DNA of 64,000 bases from assembly GCF_002982075.1 (NCBI RefSeq), contig NZ_PUEJ01000002.1:496001-560000 (forward strand). Reading direction: 5' to 3'. Under the pieces are notes generated by a model. It was not told the DNA's origin. It was given only the letters and a program-made list of their open reading frames with translations, and did no database searches. Origin of the DNA: Labrys okinawensis. GTDB taxonomy: Bacteria > Pseudomonadota > Alphaproteobacteria > Rhizobiales > Labraceae. Shown one piece after another: positions 55,368 through 63,359 of the stretch; position 1 is the first letter of the stretch, and the number at the start of each line of letters is the position of its first letter. The position numbers and the translations under genes are program-made.

Positions 55368-56258
55368 TCAGGCCTCCACCGCCGGTTTGCGTGGGGGAAA
55401 AAGCTGATCGCGCGAGGCGATGAGCGCACCGCCGACGATGAGCAGCACGGCGAGCGCCAGAGCCAGGCTCGGCGAAGCGATGCCGACGGCGACCAGGATC
55501 AGTGTCGAAAGCACCGGGGTGGCATAGGAGGCGACGCCGAGCAGGCGGATGTCGCCATGCTTGACCCCGCGATCCCACGCATAGAACGCCAGGCCCACCG
55601 GTCCCAGGCCAAGGCCGACGATGGCGAGCCATTCCTTGGCATCGGGCCACACCGTGGTTTCGAACAGGCCATGACAGATCAGGGCCAGGACGCAGGTCAC
55701 CCCGCAAAACCCGACCACCGCATCCGTCGGCACCGCTTTGAAGCGGCGCGACAGCACCGAATAGCCCGACCAGATGAAGGCGCAGGCAAGCGCCAGGGCG
55801 TAGCCGGGCGCATTGGCCATCTCAAAGCCCGACACGCCCTTGGCGAGGGCGAGCGCGAGCACGCCGGCAAAGCCGAGCAGGGCGCCCGCGACGTGATACC
55901 AGCGCAGCCTCTCGCCGGGCAGCATGGCGGAGAACAGCACGATCAGGAGCGGCCAGAGATAGGCGATCAGGCTGGCTTCCGCCGGCGGCGCCCGCTTGAG
56001 CGCCTCGAAATAGACGGCGTGATAGCCGAACAGGCCGCCGACGCCGAGCGCCCAGACCGGCCAGGGCTGGCGCAGCGCTGCGGTGGCCCCGGGCCGGAAC
56101 AGCCAGGAGGTCGCGCCCATCAGCGTCGCCACCGCAAAGGTCAGCCCGAGCAGTTCGAAGGATGGGATGCGATAAGTGAGCGCTGTGGTCAGCGCCAGGA
56201 CGGACCAGAGCAGGATGGCGATCAGGCCGATCAGGGTGGCGAGCAATTTGGCAGGCAT
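55368..56258 (-). CDS. EamA/DMT superfamily transporter (YddG-like)
   Basis: 296 residues with ten predicted helices in two EamA repeats. LLWSVLALTTALTYRIPSFE, NYLWPLLIV-like AYLWPLLIVLFSAML and FIWSGYSVLSRRF resemble the YddG branch, which exports aromatic amino acids. The second half has WDRGVKHGDIRLLGVASYAT. Substrate inferred only. It is convergent with the thioesterase gene across R3. Confidence 0.88.
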   Translation of the reverse strand: MPAKLLATLIGLIAILLWSVLALTTALTYRIPSFELLGLTFAVATLMGATSWLFRPGATAALRQPWPVWALGVGGLFGYHAVYFEALKRAPPAEASLIAYLWPLLIVLFSAMLPGERLRWYHVAGALLGFAGVLALALAKGVSGFEMANAPGYALALACAFIWSGYSVLSRRFKAVPTDAVVGFCGVTCVLALICHGLFETTVWPDAKEWLAIVGLGLGPVGLAFYAWDRGVKHGDIRLLGVASYATPVLSTLILVAVGIASPSLALALAVLLIVGGALIASRDQLFPPRKPAVEA

Positions 56259-56478
56259 GGACGGTTCTTTCGGTTGCGCCTGCTATGCCGCAAAATCGGC
56301 ATGGGCGCCATCCGGGATTTTTGGTCTGGGTCACGGACCCTGCCATGTTCGCCCGGCCGCTTTTTCCGGGCCCGCCAGGGATGGCCGTAGTGACGCGACC
56401 ATCCGCAGGGAGCGGTAAAGAAAAAGCGCCCCTACGTCGGCTAATGCGGTTCACTTAAGCAGGAACCGCTCCGAATTT

Positions 56479-56565
56479 GTCATAGCCGGGCTTGACCCGG
56501 CTACCCAGAAGCCGCACGGACGAACCGTCGGGGAGCTGGATTGCCGGGCCAAGCCCGGCAATGAC
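56479..56565. repeat. Inverted repeat, GTCATNGCCGGGCTTGNCCCGGC type
   Basis: Arms 56479-56501 and 56543-56565 are 23 bp each and match with two mismatches; the core is GCCGGGCTTG/CAAGCCCGGC. This is a third kind of palindrome, of a form common in alphaproteobacterial genomes. It lies in the 349-bp gap between the EamA gene start and the haemoglobin stop (56259-56607); the rest of that gap holds no gene I can see. Confidence 0.85.
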
Positions 56566-56607
56566 AAAGATCGAGCACCCCGAAACGCTTAGGTGAACTG
56601 CATTGCC

Positions 56608-57042
56608 CTACGCCGGCAGCTTTCTCGCCTGATGCCGCGGCGACCGGATCTCGCCGTGCTGGGTGCCGATCGACATCTCGAAACTGTCGGCGATGCGGCG
56701 GGCGCGGTCGATGAAGAGCAGGGCGGCATTGCGCGGCAGCACGTCGAGAGCCGTGCGCTCGAACAGATCGAGCCAGCGCTCGAAATGGCGACCCTCCAGG
56801 GGCAGCATCAGATGGGGCCGGAGCGGGCGGCCGTCATAGCGGCCGCTGCGCAGAATGACCGATGACCAGAAGGCGCAGAGCTTGGCGAGGTGGTCGTCCC
56901 AGTCGGCGACCTTGGCATTGAAGATCGGCCCGATGAGATCATCCTGACGCACGCGGCCATAGAAGGTGTGAACCAGGCGCTCGATCATCGCCTCGCTGAC
57001 CTCGGTGCCATTGGGCTCGCTCATATTGATGCTGGCTGCCAT
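56608..57042 (-). CDS. Group III truncated haemoglobin
   Basis: 144 residues. The 2-on-2 globin fold of group III is visible: LVHTFYGRVRQDDLIGPIF, WDDHLAKLCAFWSSVILRSG, YDGRPLRPHLMLPL and EGRHFERWLDLFERT, where the His in GRHFERW is the proximal haem ligand. Such proteins have been linked to oxygen or nitric-oxide handling. ATG at 57042 with GAGACGGG upstream; the longer open frame is a shadow of the S41 gene. It stands divergent from that gene. Confidence 0.92.
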   Translation of the reverse strand: MAASINMSEPNGTEVSEAMIERLVHTFYGRVRQDDLIGPIFNAKVADWDDHLAKLCAFWSSVILRSGRYDGRPLRPHLMLPLEGRHFERWLDLFERTALDVLPRNAALLFIDRARRIADSFEMSIGTQHGEIRSPRHQARKLPA

Positions 57043-57177
57043 GCCCGTCTCTATGGCGGAAAAATCAGGCCGGCACCAATGCATTGGTGTCGCAGCAGCT
57101 ATTTTTCGACGCTGGTACTGACATTCGGATGGCGCGTCACCATGTAAGTTGAAATCATTGGAAGAGTGGAGGCCGCC

Positions 57178-58494
57178 ATGCGCATGCGTCCACTTGCGAT
57201 AGCTGTTCTTCTTCTTGGTTTGATTGCAGTTCCGGTCAGGGCTCAACAGCAGCCGGACCCTGAAAATCCGGACAATGATACGCGTGAGCAACTTTACGAG
57301 CTTGGCCGCTTCATTGCGATCTATCAGCGCGTGCTCGCCACCTATGTCGAGAAGCCTGCGCCGGATGTGCTGATCCAGGGTGCGATCGGCGGCATGATGT
57401 CGAAGCTCGACCCCCATTCGCGCTATGTCGGTCCCAAGGCCATGTCCGACATCCAGCGGGAGCTTGCCGGCAAGCGGGTCGGGCTTGGCCTCGAGGTCGA
57501 GGTGCAGGGCGGGCTGGTGAAGGTGGAGCATGTCCTCGAGGCCACTCCCGCCGCCACGGCAGGCCTGAAGGCGGGAGACATCATCCTCAAGCTGGACGGC
57601 AACGCCGTACGGGGAGTGAGCCCGGCAGCGATGCTGAAGCGCATGGAAGGGCCGGTGGGCAGTTCCGCCACCCTGATCATCAGGCGGCGCGGCAATGCCG
57701 TGCCGCTGTCCTATACGCTGATGCGCGAGATCATCCGGACCGAAAGCGTTCGCTTCGAGGTGATGGGCGAGGATATCGGCTATATCCGCATCGCAGAATT
57801 CAACGACCAGACGCCCGACAGCCTCAAGCGGATCGCCCAGCGCCTGCCGACGGCCTTCCGGCCCGGTACCCTGAGGGGCCTCATTCTCGATTTGCGCAAC
57901 AATCCCGGCGGCTTGCTCGACCCGGCAATCATGGTTTCGGCGGCGTTCATCGGCAAGGGGGTGCTGCTGTCGATCAGGGGGCGCGAGCCCGACCAGTCCA
58001 AGGTCTATATCGCCCATGGCGAGGACATCACTGGCGGCGCGCCACTGGTGGTGCTGATCAATGGCGGCACCGCTTCGGCGGCGGAGATCGTCGCCGGCGC
58101 CTTGCAGGACTTCAAGCGCGCCACCATCCTGGGCACGCGCTCCTTCGGCAAGGGCTCGATCCAGACGGTCACCCGTTTGCCCGACGAAAGCGCCTTGGTG
58201 CTGACCACGGCGCGCTACTATACCCCGCTCGGACGCTCGATCCAGGCGCAGGGCATCGAGCCCGACATCGCCGTGCGGCAGCGGGATCCGACCGGGGCGG
58301 GCCTCGGCCATGCCACGCCCGGCGAAGCGGGCCTGACCGGTCATCTCAAGGGTACGGGCGCCAAGGACGAGAGCGGCTCCTCCTTCTATGTGCCGCCGAA
58401 CCCCGCCGACGACATCCAGCTTCGCATCGCCCTCGATATGCTGCGCAGCACGGAACGCGAGCGCAGCGAATTATGGCGGCCTCCCGGGAACTGA
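57178..58494 (+). CDS. S41 family carboxy-terminal processing protease (CtpA type)
   Basis: 438 residues. Signal peptide (MRPLAIAVLLLGLIAVPVRA), an N-terminal helical region with DPHSRYVGPKAMSDIQ, and a PDZ domain (about 95-170, VEHVLEATPAATAGLKAGDI). The S41 peptidase domain has the catalytic Ser in NGGTASAAEIVAGAL and Lys in GTRSFGKGSIQTV. It trims C-termini of periplasmic proteins. Start at 57178 with GGAGG upstream (a GTG at 57166 is also in frame). In many alphaproteobacteria ctpA lies next to a divergent-polysaccharide-deacetylase gene and rppH; here rppH is 3 kb away. Confidence 0.94.
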   Translation: MRMRPLAIAVLLLGLIAVPVRAQQQPDPENPDNDTREQLYELGRFIAIYQRVLATYVEKPAPDVLIQGAIGGMMSKLDPHSRYVGPKAMSDIQRELAGKRVGLGLEVEVQGGLVKVEHVLEATPAATAGLKAGDIILKLDGNAVRGVSPAAMLKRMEGPVGSSATLIIRRRGNAVPLSYTLMREIIRTESVRFEVMGEDIGYIRIAEFNDQTPDSLKRIAQRLPTAFRPGTLRGLILDLRNNPGGLLDPAIMVSAAFIGKGVLLSIRGREPDQSKVYIAHGEDITGGAPLVVLINGGTASAAEIVAGALQDFKRATILGTRSFGKGSIQTVTRLPDESALVLTTARYYTPLGRSIQAQGIEPDIAVRQRDPTGAGLGHATPGEAGLTGHLKGTGAKDESGSSFYVPPNPADDIQLRIALDMLRSTERERSELWRPPGN

Positions 58495-58674
58495 GCGGGG
58501 CCGGCTCTGACGGAACGATGGGCCGCCCGGCCTCGGGGGGTGGGCGTTTTGCAGCCATTGGCTGCATTTCTGAAGCGATAGGCGCCGGTGGCGTGCAGGG
58601 TCGGATCCGAGGGGCCGGGTGAAAGCAGACACAAAATCGTCACAAAGCTGTCTCTTGACGCCGAACAACATTCC

Positions 58675-60405
58675 ATGGACTCATGGAAGTTGTCGAGTCA
58701 GGAGAGAATAATCCAGTTCAACGAAATCATCAGAGGTCCCGTGCCGCTATACAAATCGTCTGCTGTAGATGCAATCAAGCTTCGCAAGGCAAATGAATAC
58801 AGTTTCTGGGGTTCGAGGAACGCTGCTAATCGGGTGGAGCCGATTGCCAGTCCGCATTTTGATTTTGAATTAGATCTGGAGCCGGGTGACAAGATCTTCA
58901 CCGTCGGGTCCTGCTTTGCACGCAATGTGGAGGGCCGACTTGCAACCGCAGGTTATCGCCTGCCGATGCGGGATTTGATGGAGGATCGCAGTTTCGCGGG
59001 CGTGCATCCGCGCGCACTCAACAATTTCAGTACACCGTCCATCTGGAACGAACTGGGCTGGGCTACCGGGGAATTGCAGTTCGATGCCGACCAGGCCATC
59101 GTCGAATATGCCTCCGGCAAATGGCTCGATCTGCACGTCACCCATAACGTACAGCCCGCCCCCCGGGATACGGTGCTGCGCCGGCGTTCGGCCATCACCA
59201 AGGCCTATGGCAGCTTCAAGGACTGCAAGCTGATCATCATCACGCTGGGCCTGGTCGAGGTCTGGTACGACAATGTGGCAGGCACCTATCTCAACAGCCT
59301 GCCGCCGCCGCCGCTGGTGCGTCGCCACCCCGAGCGTTTCGAACTCCATGTGCTCTCGCATGACGAGACGCTGGACTATTGCGACCGGGCCATCGGCCTG
59401 CTGCGCAAATATGGGCGGAAAGATGCGGTCATCCTAATGAGCGTGTCGCCAGTGGCGCTCGGGATCACGCACCGGCCTCAGGATGTGATGGTCGCAAATT
59501 GCTACAGCAAATCCGTCCTGCGCACGGTCACCGAGGAGATGGTCTCGCGCTATGACAATGTGCACTACTTTCCCAGTTATGAATCCGTTGTCCAGAGCGA
59601 CCGGCAAATCGCCTGGATGAACGATTTTACGCATGTCACCGAAACGCTGATCGCCCATAATGTCGATCGCCTGGTCAGTCATTTCGAGGGAAGAGGCTCG
59701 GGCGGCGACAGCCTGGAGAGCGTTCATGCCAGTATCGACGCCGGAGGAGCATCGGCCGCGCATTTGCATGCCGTCGAAGCGCGCAAGGGCGATCCGACCT
59801 CGGCGGCGCGTTTCTTCGCCGAATTCGGCGCGTGGTCGGAAAAATCGCCGACCTTCGCGACTGAACATATCGAATGGCTGGTCGAGCAGAAGCAGGCCGC
59901 CAAGGCTCTGGACGTCGCATCGCTGACGGATGCCCGGTCAGAGCGGATCAAGATGGCGAAGGCGCGTGCCCTGTTGATGCTCAAGCGCAACCGGGAGGCG
60001 CTGGATATCCTCTACGATCCGAAGCTGGAGGAGGCGCGATCGAGCCGCTACTGGTCACTTCGGGTCGAGGCGGAAGGGAACAACGGCGATATCGCTGCGC
60101 TGGAGACCACGCTCGGCGGCTGGTCTCGCTCCCTGCCCAAGCAGGCCTCGCAGGCACGGATCCATGTGGCGCGGGCCTTGTTGGCGCAATCATCGGTCGG
60201 CCGCGCGCTGGAACTGCTCGAGCTTGCGCTGGTCGACAATCCCAAATCGGCGCTCGGCCATATTCTCTGCGCCGAGGCGCATCTGCTGCGTGGCGACCTT
60301 GCTGCCGCGAGGCAGAGCTTCGCGCAGGCGGAGCCGGCAACGCCGAGCGAAAACCGCCGCTATAACAAACTGAAGGACAGGATCGGCGAATTGGTTGGAG
60401 CGTAG
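58675..60405 (+). CDS. GSCFA domain protein with C-terminal TPR-like region
   Basis: 576 residues. Residues about 60-340 are a GSCFA domain, an SGNH-hydrolase-like family named for the motif seen here in FTVGSCFARNVEGRL; the downstream blocks ITLGLVEVWYD and VSPVALGITHRPQDVMVANC are also conserved. The C-terminal 200 residues (ALLMLKRNREALDILYDP, GRALELLELALVDNPKSALG, LLRGDLAAARQSF) look like tetratricopeptide repeats. The family occurs with glycan biosynthesis genes, but its activity is not known to me. The following dioxygenase gene starts 30 bp later, so they form a unit. Confidence 0.85.
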   Translation: MDSWKLSSQERIIQFNEIIRGPVPLYKSSAVDAIKLRKANEYSFWGSRNAANRVEPIASPHFDFELDLEPGDKIFTVGSCFARNVEGRLATAGYRLPMRDLMEDRSFAGVHPRALNNFSTPSIWNELGWATGELQFDADQAIVEYASGKWLDLHVTHNVQPAPRDTVLRRRSAITKAYGSFKDCKLIIITLGLVEVWYDNVAGTYLNSLPPPPLVRRHPERFELHVLSHDETLDYCDRAIGLLRKYGRKDAVILMSVSPVALGITHRPQDVMVANCYSKSVLRTVTEEMVSRYDNVHYFPSYESVVQSDRQIAWMNDFTHVTETLIAHNVDRLVSHFEGRGSGGDSLESVHASIDAGGASAAHLHAVEARKGDPTSAARFFAEFGAWSEKSPTFATEHIEWLVEQKQAAKALDVASLTDARSERIKMAKARALLMLKRNREALDILYDPKLEEARSSRYWSLRVEAEGNNGDIAALETTLGGWSRSLPKQASQARIHVARALLAQSSVGRALELLELALVDNPKSALGHILCAEAHLLRGDLAAARQSFAQAEPATPSENRRYNKLKDRIGELVGA

Positions 60406-60435
60406 TTGATTTCAAACAGGAGCTTGGGGGCGCCT

Positions 60436-61308
60436 ATGCTAAGCGAAGTTCAGAAGAGCTCATTCGTCGACAAGGGCTATTGCACTGTCCAGATCGATTT
60501 GGATGCCAAATGGACGAACTGGGCGATCGACCTGACGTGGAGCCAGATCGACAGCCATTTTGACCGAGACGATCCCAAGACCTGGGTCGGCGAGATCGAG
60601 GACGATTGCCGCTCCGCCACGCTCGCCAAACGCCGCGGCCGGCTGAAGTTCAAGGACAATGTGTTCCGGCATCCGGAACTGATCCGGATGATGTATGGCA
60701 ACGGTCCGGTGATGTCGGCCGTGCGCAGCGTGATCGGCGAACGCTGCGTCGGCCGCCATGCGACGCGCGGCCTTTATCCAATCTTTCCGACCCCGCAATC
60801 GAGCGACACGATCAAAGGCGGCATGGATGCGCATCCCTTCCAGGTGAACGCCGTGCTCTATCTCGACGACGTCGCCGAAGACGGCGGCGCCTTCAGCGTC
60901 TGGGAAGGGAGCCATTACATCATGGCGAAGGCGTTTGCCGGCCGCGCTTCCTATAAATTGCTCGACAATGTCGAAGCGCTGCGCCTGGAAGCGGAGGCCC
61001 GTTGCCGTCACGTGATGCTGCCTGGGCCTCGCGGCACCCTGGTGCTGTGGCACCATCGGCTGCTGCACACGCCCACGACGAACAGGACCGACAAGATCCG
61101 TTATGCCTTGCTGGCGGATTACTACCGTGACGACTGGCTCGATCAGGTCGACGAACCCCATACCGATAACTTTTGGGAAGGGTGGCCGCTGTCAGCCACG
61201 CCGTCGTCAGGGCATGCCTACGAGCCGGAAGCGCCCGGCCTGACCGCTTCACCGGCAAAAAGGACGCGTCGAAACAAGGAGTTGGAGCAGGCAAGCGTTT
61301 CCATCTGA
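60436..61308 (+). CDS. PhyH-like dioxygenase family protein, C-terminus formed by a repeat
   Basis: 290 residues. The core resembles the phytanoyl-CoA dioxygenase family: DAHPFQVNAVLYLDDVAEDG, GAFSVWEGSHYIM and, near the end, LVLWHHRLLHTPTTN with the distal His, and a following Arg (IRYALLADYY). The first His of the iron-binding HxD appears to be Gly here (GGMDAHP where relatives have HxDxHP), so activity is uncertain. The last 17 or so residues are encoded by repeat R4. Start: ATG at 60436 with GGGGG upstream; a TTG at 60406 is also open. Confidence 0.78.
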   Translation: MLSEVQKSSFVDKGYCTVQIDLDAKWTNWAIDLTWSQIDSHFDRDDPKTWVGEIEDDCRSATLAKRRGRLKFKDNVFRHPELIRMMYGNGPVMSAVRSVIGERCVGRHATRGLYPIFPTPQSSDTIKGGMDAHPFQVNAVLYLDDVAEDGGAFSVWEGSHYIMAKAFAGRASYKLLDNVEALRLEAEARCRHVMLPGPRGTLVLWHHRLLHTPTTNRTDKIRYALLADYYRDDWLDQVDEPHTDNFWEGWPLSATPSSGHAYEPEAPGLTASPAKRTRRNKELEQASVSI

Positions 61309-61323
61309 ACGCGTTTTGCTCTA
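61264..61323. repeat. Dispersed palindromic element, copy R4 (3' half)
   Basis: Sixty bases, from ACGCGTCGAAACAAGG to GCGTTTTGCTCTA, matching the right half of R3. It overlaps the last codons of the PhyH-like gene, and its right end, read in reverse, supplies the TAG stop of the convergent GFA-family gene. Confidence 0.85.
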
Positions 61324-61671
61324 AGTGCTCGCGCCATCGTATTTGTGAATCTCGAGCGCATCGAGATCGATGGCCGGCACGCAGCGCAGATTGATCGCCA
61401 CCATGGCGGCCCCGTCGGGCCGGGTCGCCTTGGCAAAGGCCTGGGTGCCGCAGATCTCGCAGAACTGGTGTTCGATACGGTGCTTGTTGAACTGATAGGT
61501 CTTCAGCTTGGCCGGATCGGCGGAGATGGTGACCGCTTCGGCCGGCAGGAACGCCAGGAGCGAGCCCTTGCGGCGGCAATAGGAGCAATTGCAGCTCACC
61601 GCGCTGGTCGGCGCATCGGCTTCGGCCGTAAAGGAAACCGCGCCGCAATGACAACTGCCTTCGAAGCTCAT
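61321..61671 (-). CDS. GFA family protein (glutathione-dependent formaldehyde-activating-like)
   Basis: 116 residues. Zinc ligands of the CENP-V/GFA fold are all present: GSCHCGAVSF, CNCSYCRRKG and FCEICGTQAF. Despite the family name few members activate formaldehyde, and the substrate is unknown. Start at 61671 (MSFEGSCHCG) with GGACGGGAG upstream; the frame extends further without family sequence. Convergent with the dioxygenase gene, both ending in R4. Confidence 0.92.
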   Translation of the reverse strand: MSFEGSCHCGAVSFTAEADAPTSAVSCNCSYCRRKGSLLAFLPAEAVTISADPAKLKTYQFNKHRIEHQFCEICGTQAFAKATRPDGAAMVAINLRCVPAIDLDALEIHKYDGAST

Positions 61672-61878
61672 CTCCCGTCCTCCCGGAATGGTTGTGTGCA
61701 AGGCGCCAAGCATAGTCCGGCGCGAGGGATTCGGGGATCCTGTTCCGGCATCCGGAAGAGAACTTCCTTTTGTTTGCACCGGGCCTTGGCAGACGTAAAT
61801 ACCATACACATTCTATGATCTGAGTGATGTGCTCGACCGGGCTTTCCAACCCGGCCTGCCCTTTCCTGGGAGATCTTC

Positions 61879-63198
61879 ATGGCCCGCCAATTGCGGCTCG
61901 GCGCCTTCATGCGCCCGGCGAGCATTCATACCGGAGCGTGGCGCTATCCCGGCGCCTGGCCCGACGCCAATTTCAACTACGCCCATCTGAAACATCTGGC
62001 CCAGCGGCTCGAAAGCGCCCGCTTCGATGCCTTCTTCATGGCCGATCATCTCGCCGTGCTCAACATGCCGGTGGAGGCGCTCAAGCGCAGCCATACCGTG
62101 ACCTCGTTCGAACCTTTCACCCTGCTGTCGGCGCTGTCGGCCGTCACCGAGCATATCGGCCTGGTCGCCACCGCCTCCACCACCTTCGATGCCCCCTACC
62201 ATGTCGCCCGGCGCTTTGCCTCGCTCGATCATCTCAGCGGCGGCCGGGCGGGCTGGAACATCGTCACCACCTCCAATCCCGATGCTGCCCTGAATTTCGG
62301 CCTCGACGACCATGTCGGGCATGACGAGCGCTACCGCCGGGCGCGGGAATTCTACGATGTGGTCACCGGTCTGTGGGACAGCTGGGCCGACGACGCCTTC
62401 ATTCGCGACGTCGAGAGCGGTCTTTATTTCGATCCGGACAAGCTGCATGTGCTTGCCCACAAGGGCGAGCATCTCTCCGTGCGCGGACCGCTGAACATCG
62501 CCCGGCCGGTACAGGGCTGGCCGGTGATCGTGCAGGCCGGTTCCTCGGAGCCGGGCCGCCAGCTCGCGGCCGAGACGGCGGAGGCGGTGTTCACCGCGCC
62601 GCCCAACCTGGCCGAAGGGCGCCGCTTCTATGCCGACGTCAAGGGCAGGATGGCGCGGCTCGGCCGCGACAGGGATCATATGAAGATCCTGCCGGCCGCC
62701 TTCGTGGTGGTCGGCGACAGCGTGGAGGAAGCCAGGGCCAAGCGCGCCAGGCTCGACAGCCTCGTGCATTACGACAGCGCCGTTGCCTCGCTCTCCATTG
62801 CCCTTGGCCACGATGTCTCAGGCTTCGATCCCGACGGCAGGCTGCCGCCTATTCCCGAGACCAATGCCAGCAAGAGCGGCCGCGAACGGGTGCTGCAACT
62901 GGCCGAAAGCGAGGGGCTCACGGTGCGCCAGCTCGCCCAGCGCCTCGGCGGTTATGCGGGCCTGGCTTTCGTGGGCACGCCCGCCAGCATCGCCGATGAA
63001 ATGGCGGAATGGCTGGAAAGCGAGGGCTCGGACGGCTTCAACGTGATGTTCCCCTATCTGCCCGGTGGCCTCGACGACTTCGTCGACAAGGTCGTGCCGG
63101 TGCTGCAGGAGCGCGGCCTGTTCCGGCGCGAGTATGAAGGGCGGACCCTGCGCGAGAATCTCGGCCTGCCGCGGCCGGAAAACCGGTTCTTCAAATAG
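61879..63198 (+). CDS. LLM-class flavin-dependent oxidoreductase (NtaA/DszA type)
   Basis: 439 residues, FMN-dependent monooxygenase of the bacterial luciferase-like family, NtaA/SnaA/DszA branch. Motifs: GAWRYPGAWPDANFNYAHLK at the start, FFMADHLAVL, ATASTTFDAPYHVARRFASL and HLSGGRAGWNIVTTSNPDAA. Relatives oxidise sulfur or nitrogen compounds with FMNH2 supplied by a partner reductase, which is not nearby. Upstream, between this gene and the GFA gene, are 207 bp with no recognisable structure. Confidence 0.93.
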   Translation: MARQLRLGAFMRPASIHTGAWRYPGAWPDANFNYAHLKHLAQRLESARFDAFFMADHLAVLNMPVEALKRSHTVTSFEPFTLLSALSAVTEHIGLVATASTTFDAPYHVARRFASLDHLSGGRAGWNIVTTSNPDAALNFGLDDHVGHDERYRRAREFYDVVTGLWDSWADDAFIRDVESGLYFDPDKLHVLAHKGEHLSVRGPLNIARPVQGWPVIVQAGSSEPGRQLAAETAEAVFTAPPNLAEGRRFYADVKGRMARLGRDRDHMKILPAAFVVVGDSVEEARAKRARLDSLVHYDSAVASLSIALGHDVSGFDPDGRLPPIPETNASKSGRERVLQLAESEGLTVRQLAQRLGGYAGLAFVGTPASIADEMAEWLESEGSDGFNVMFPYLPGGLDDFVDKVVPVLQERGLFRREYEGRTLRENLGLPRPENRFFK

Positions 63199-63228
63199 GA
63201 GAAAATTTCCTGCCGAGTTGAGGCGGTT

Positions 63229-63308
63229 GGAGTGTCAGCCTCCGGCTGACATCTTGGAAACGCAGCTCTCGCTGGCAAGCGGAATGTCAGCCAGGAGGCT
63301 GACACTCC
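63229..63308. terminator. Inverted repeat between convergent LLM and aldo/keto reductase genes
   Basis: GGAGTGTCAGCCTCCGGCTG begins the left arm (63229-63252) and ATGTCAGCCAGGAGGCTGAC the right arm (63284-63308). The arms match over 24-25 bp with one gap and no mismatch, separated by 31 bp. Each arm has its own small palindrome. Its place between two converging genes suggests two-way termination. Confidence 0.75.
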
Positions 63309-63359
63309 GCATATCCTGCGCTCTTTCATGCAAACGCAACTGTCGCCCTAAGTTCGACC

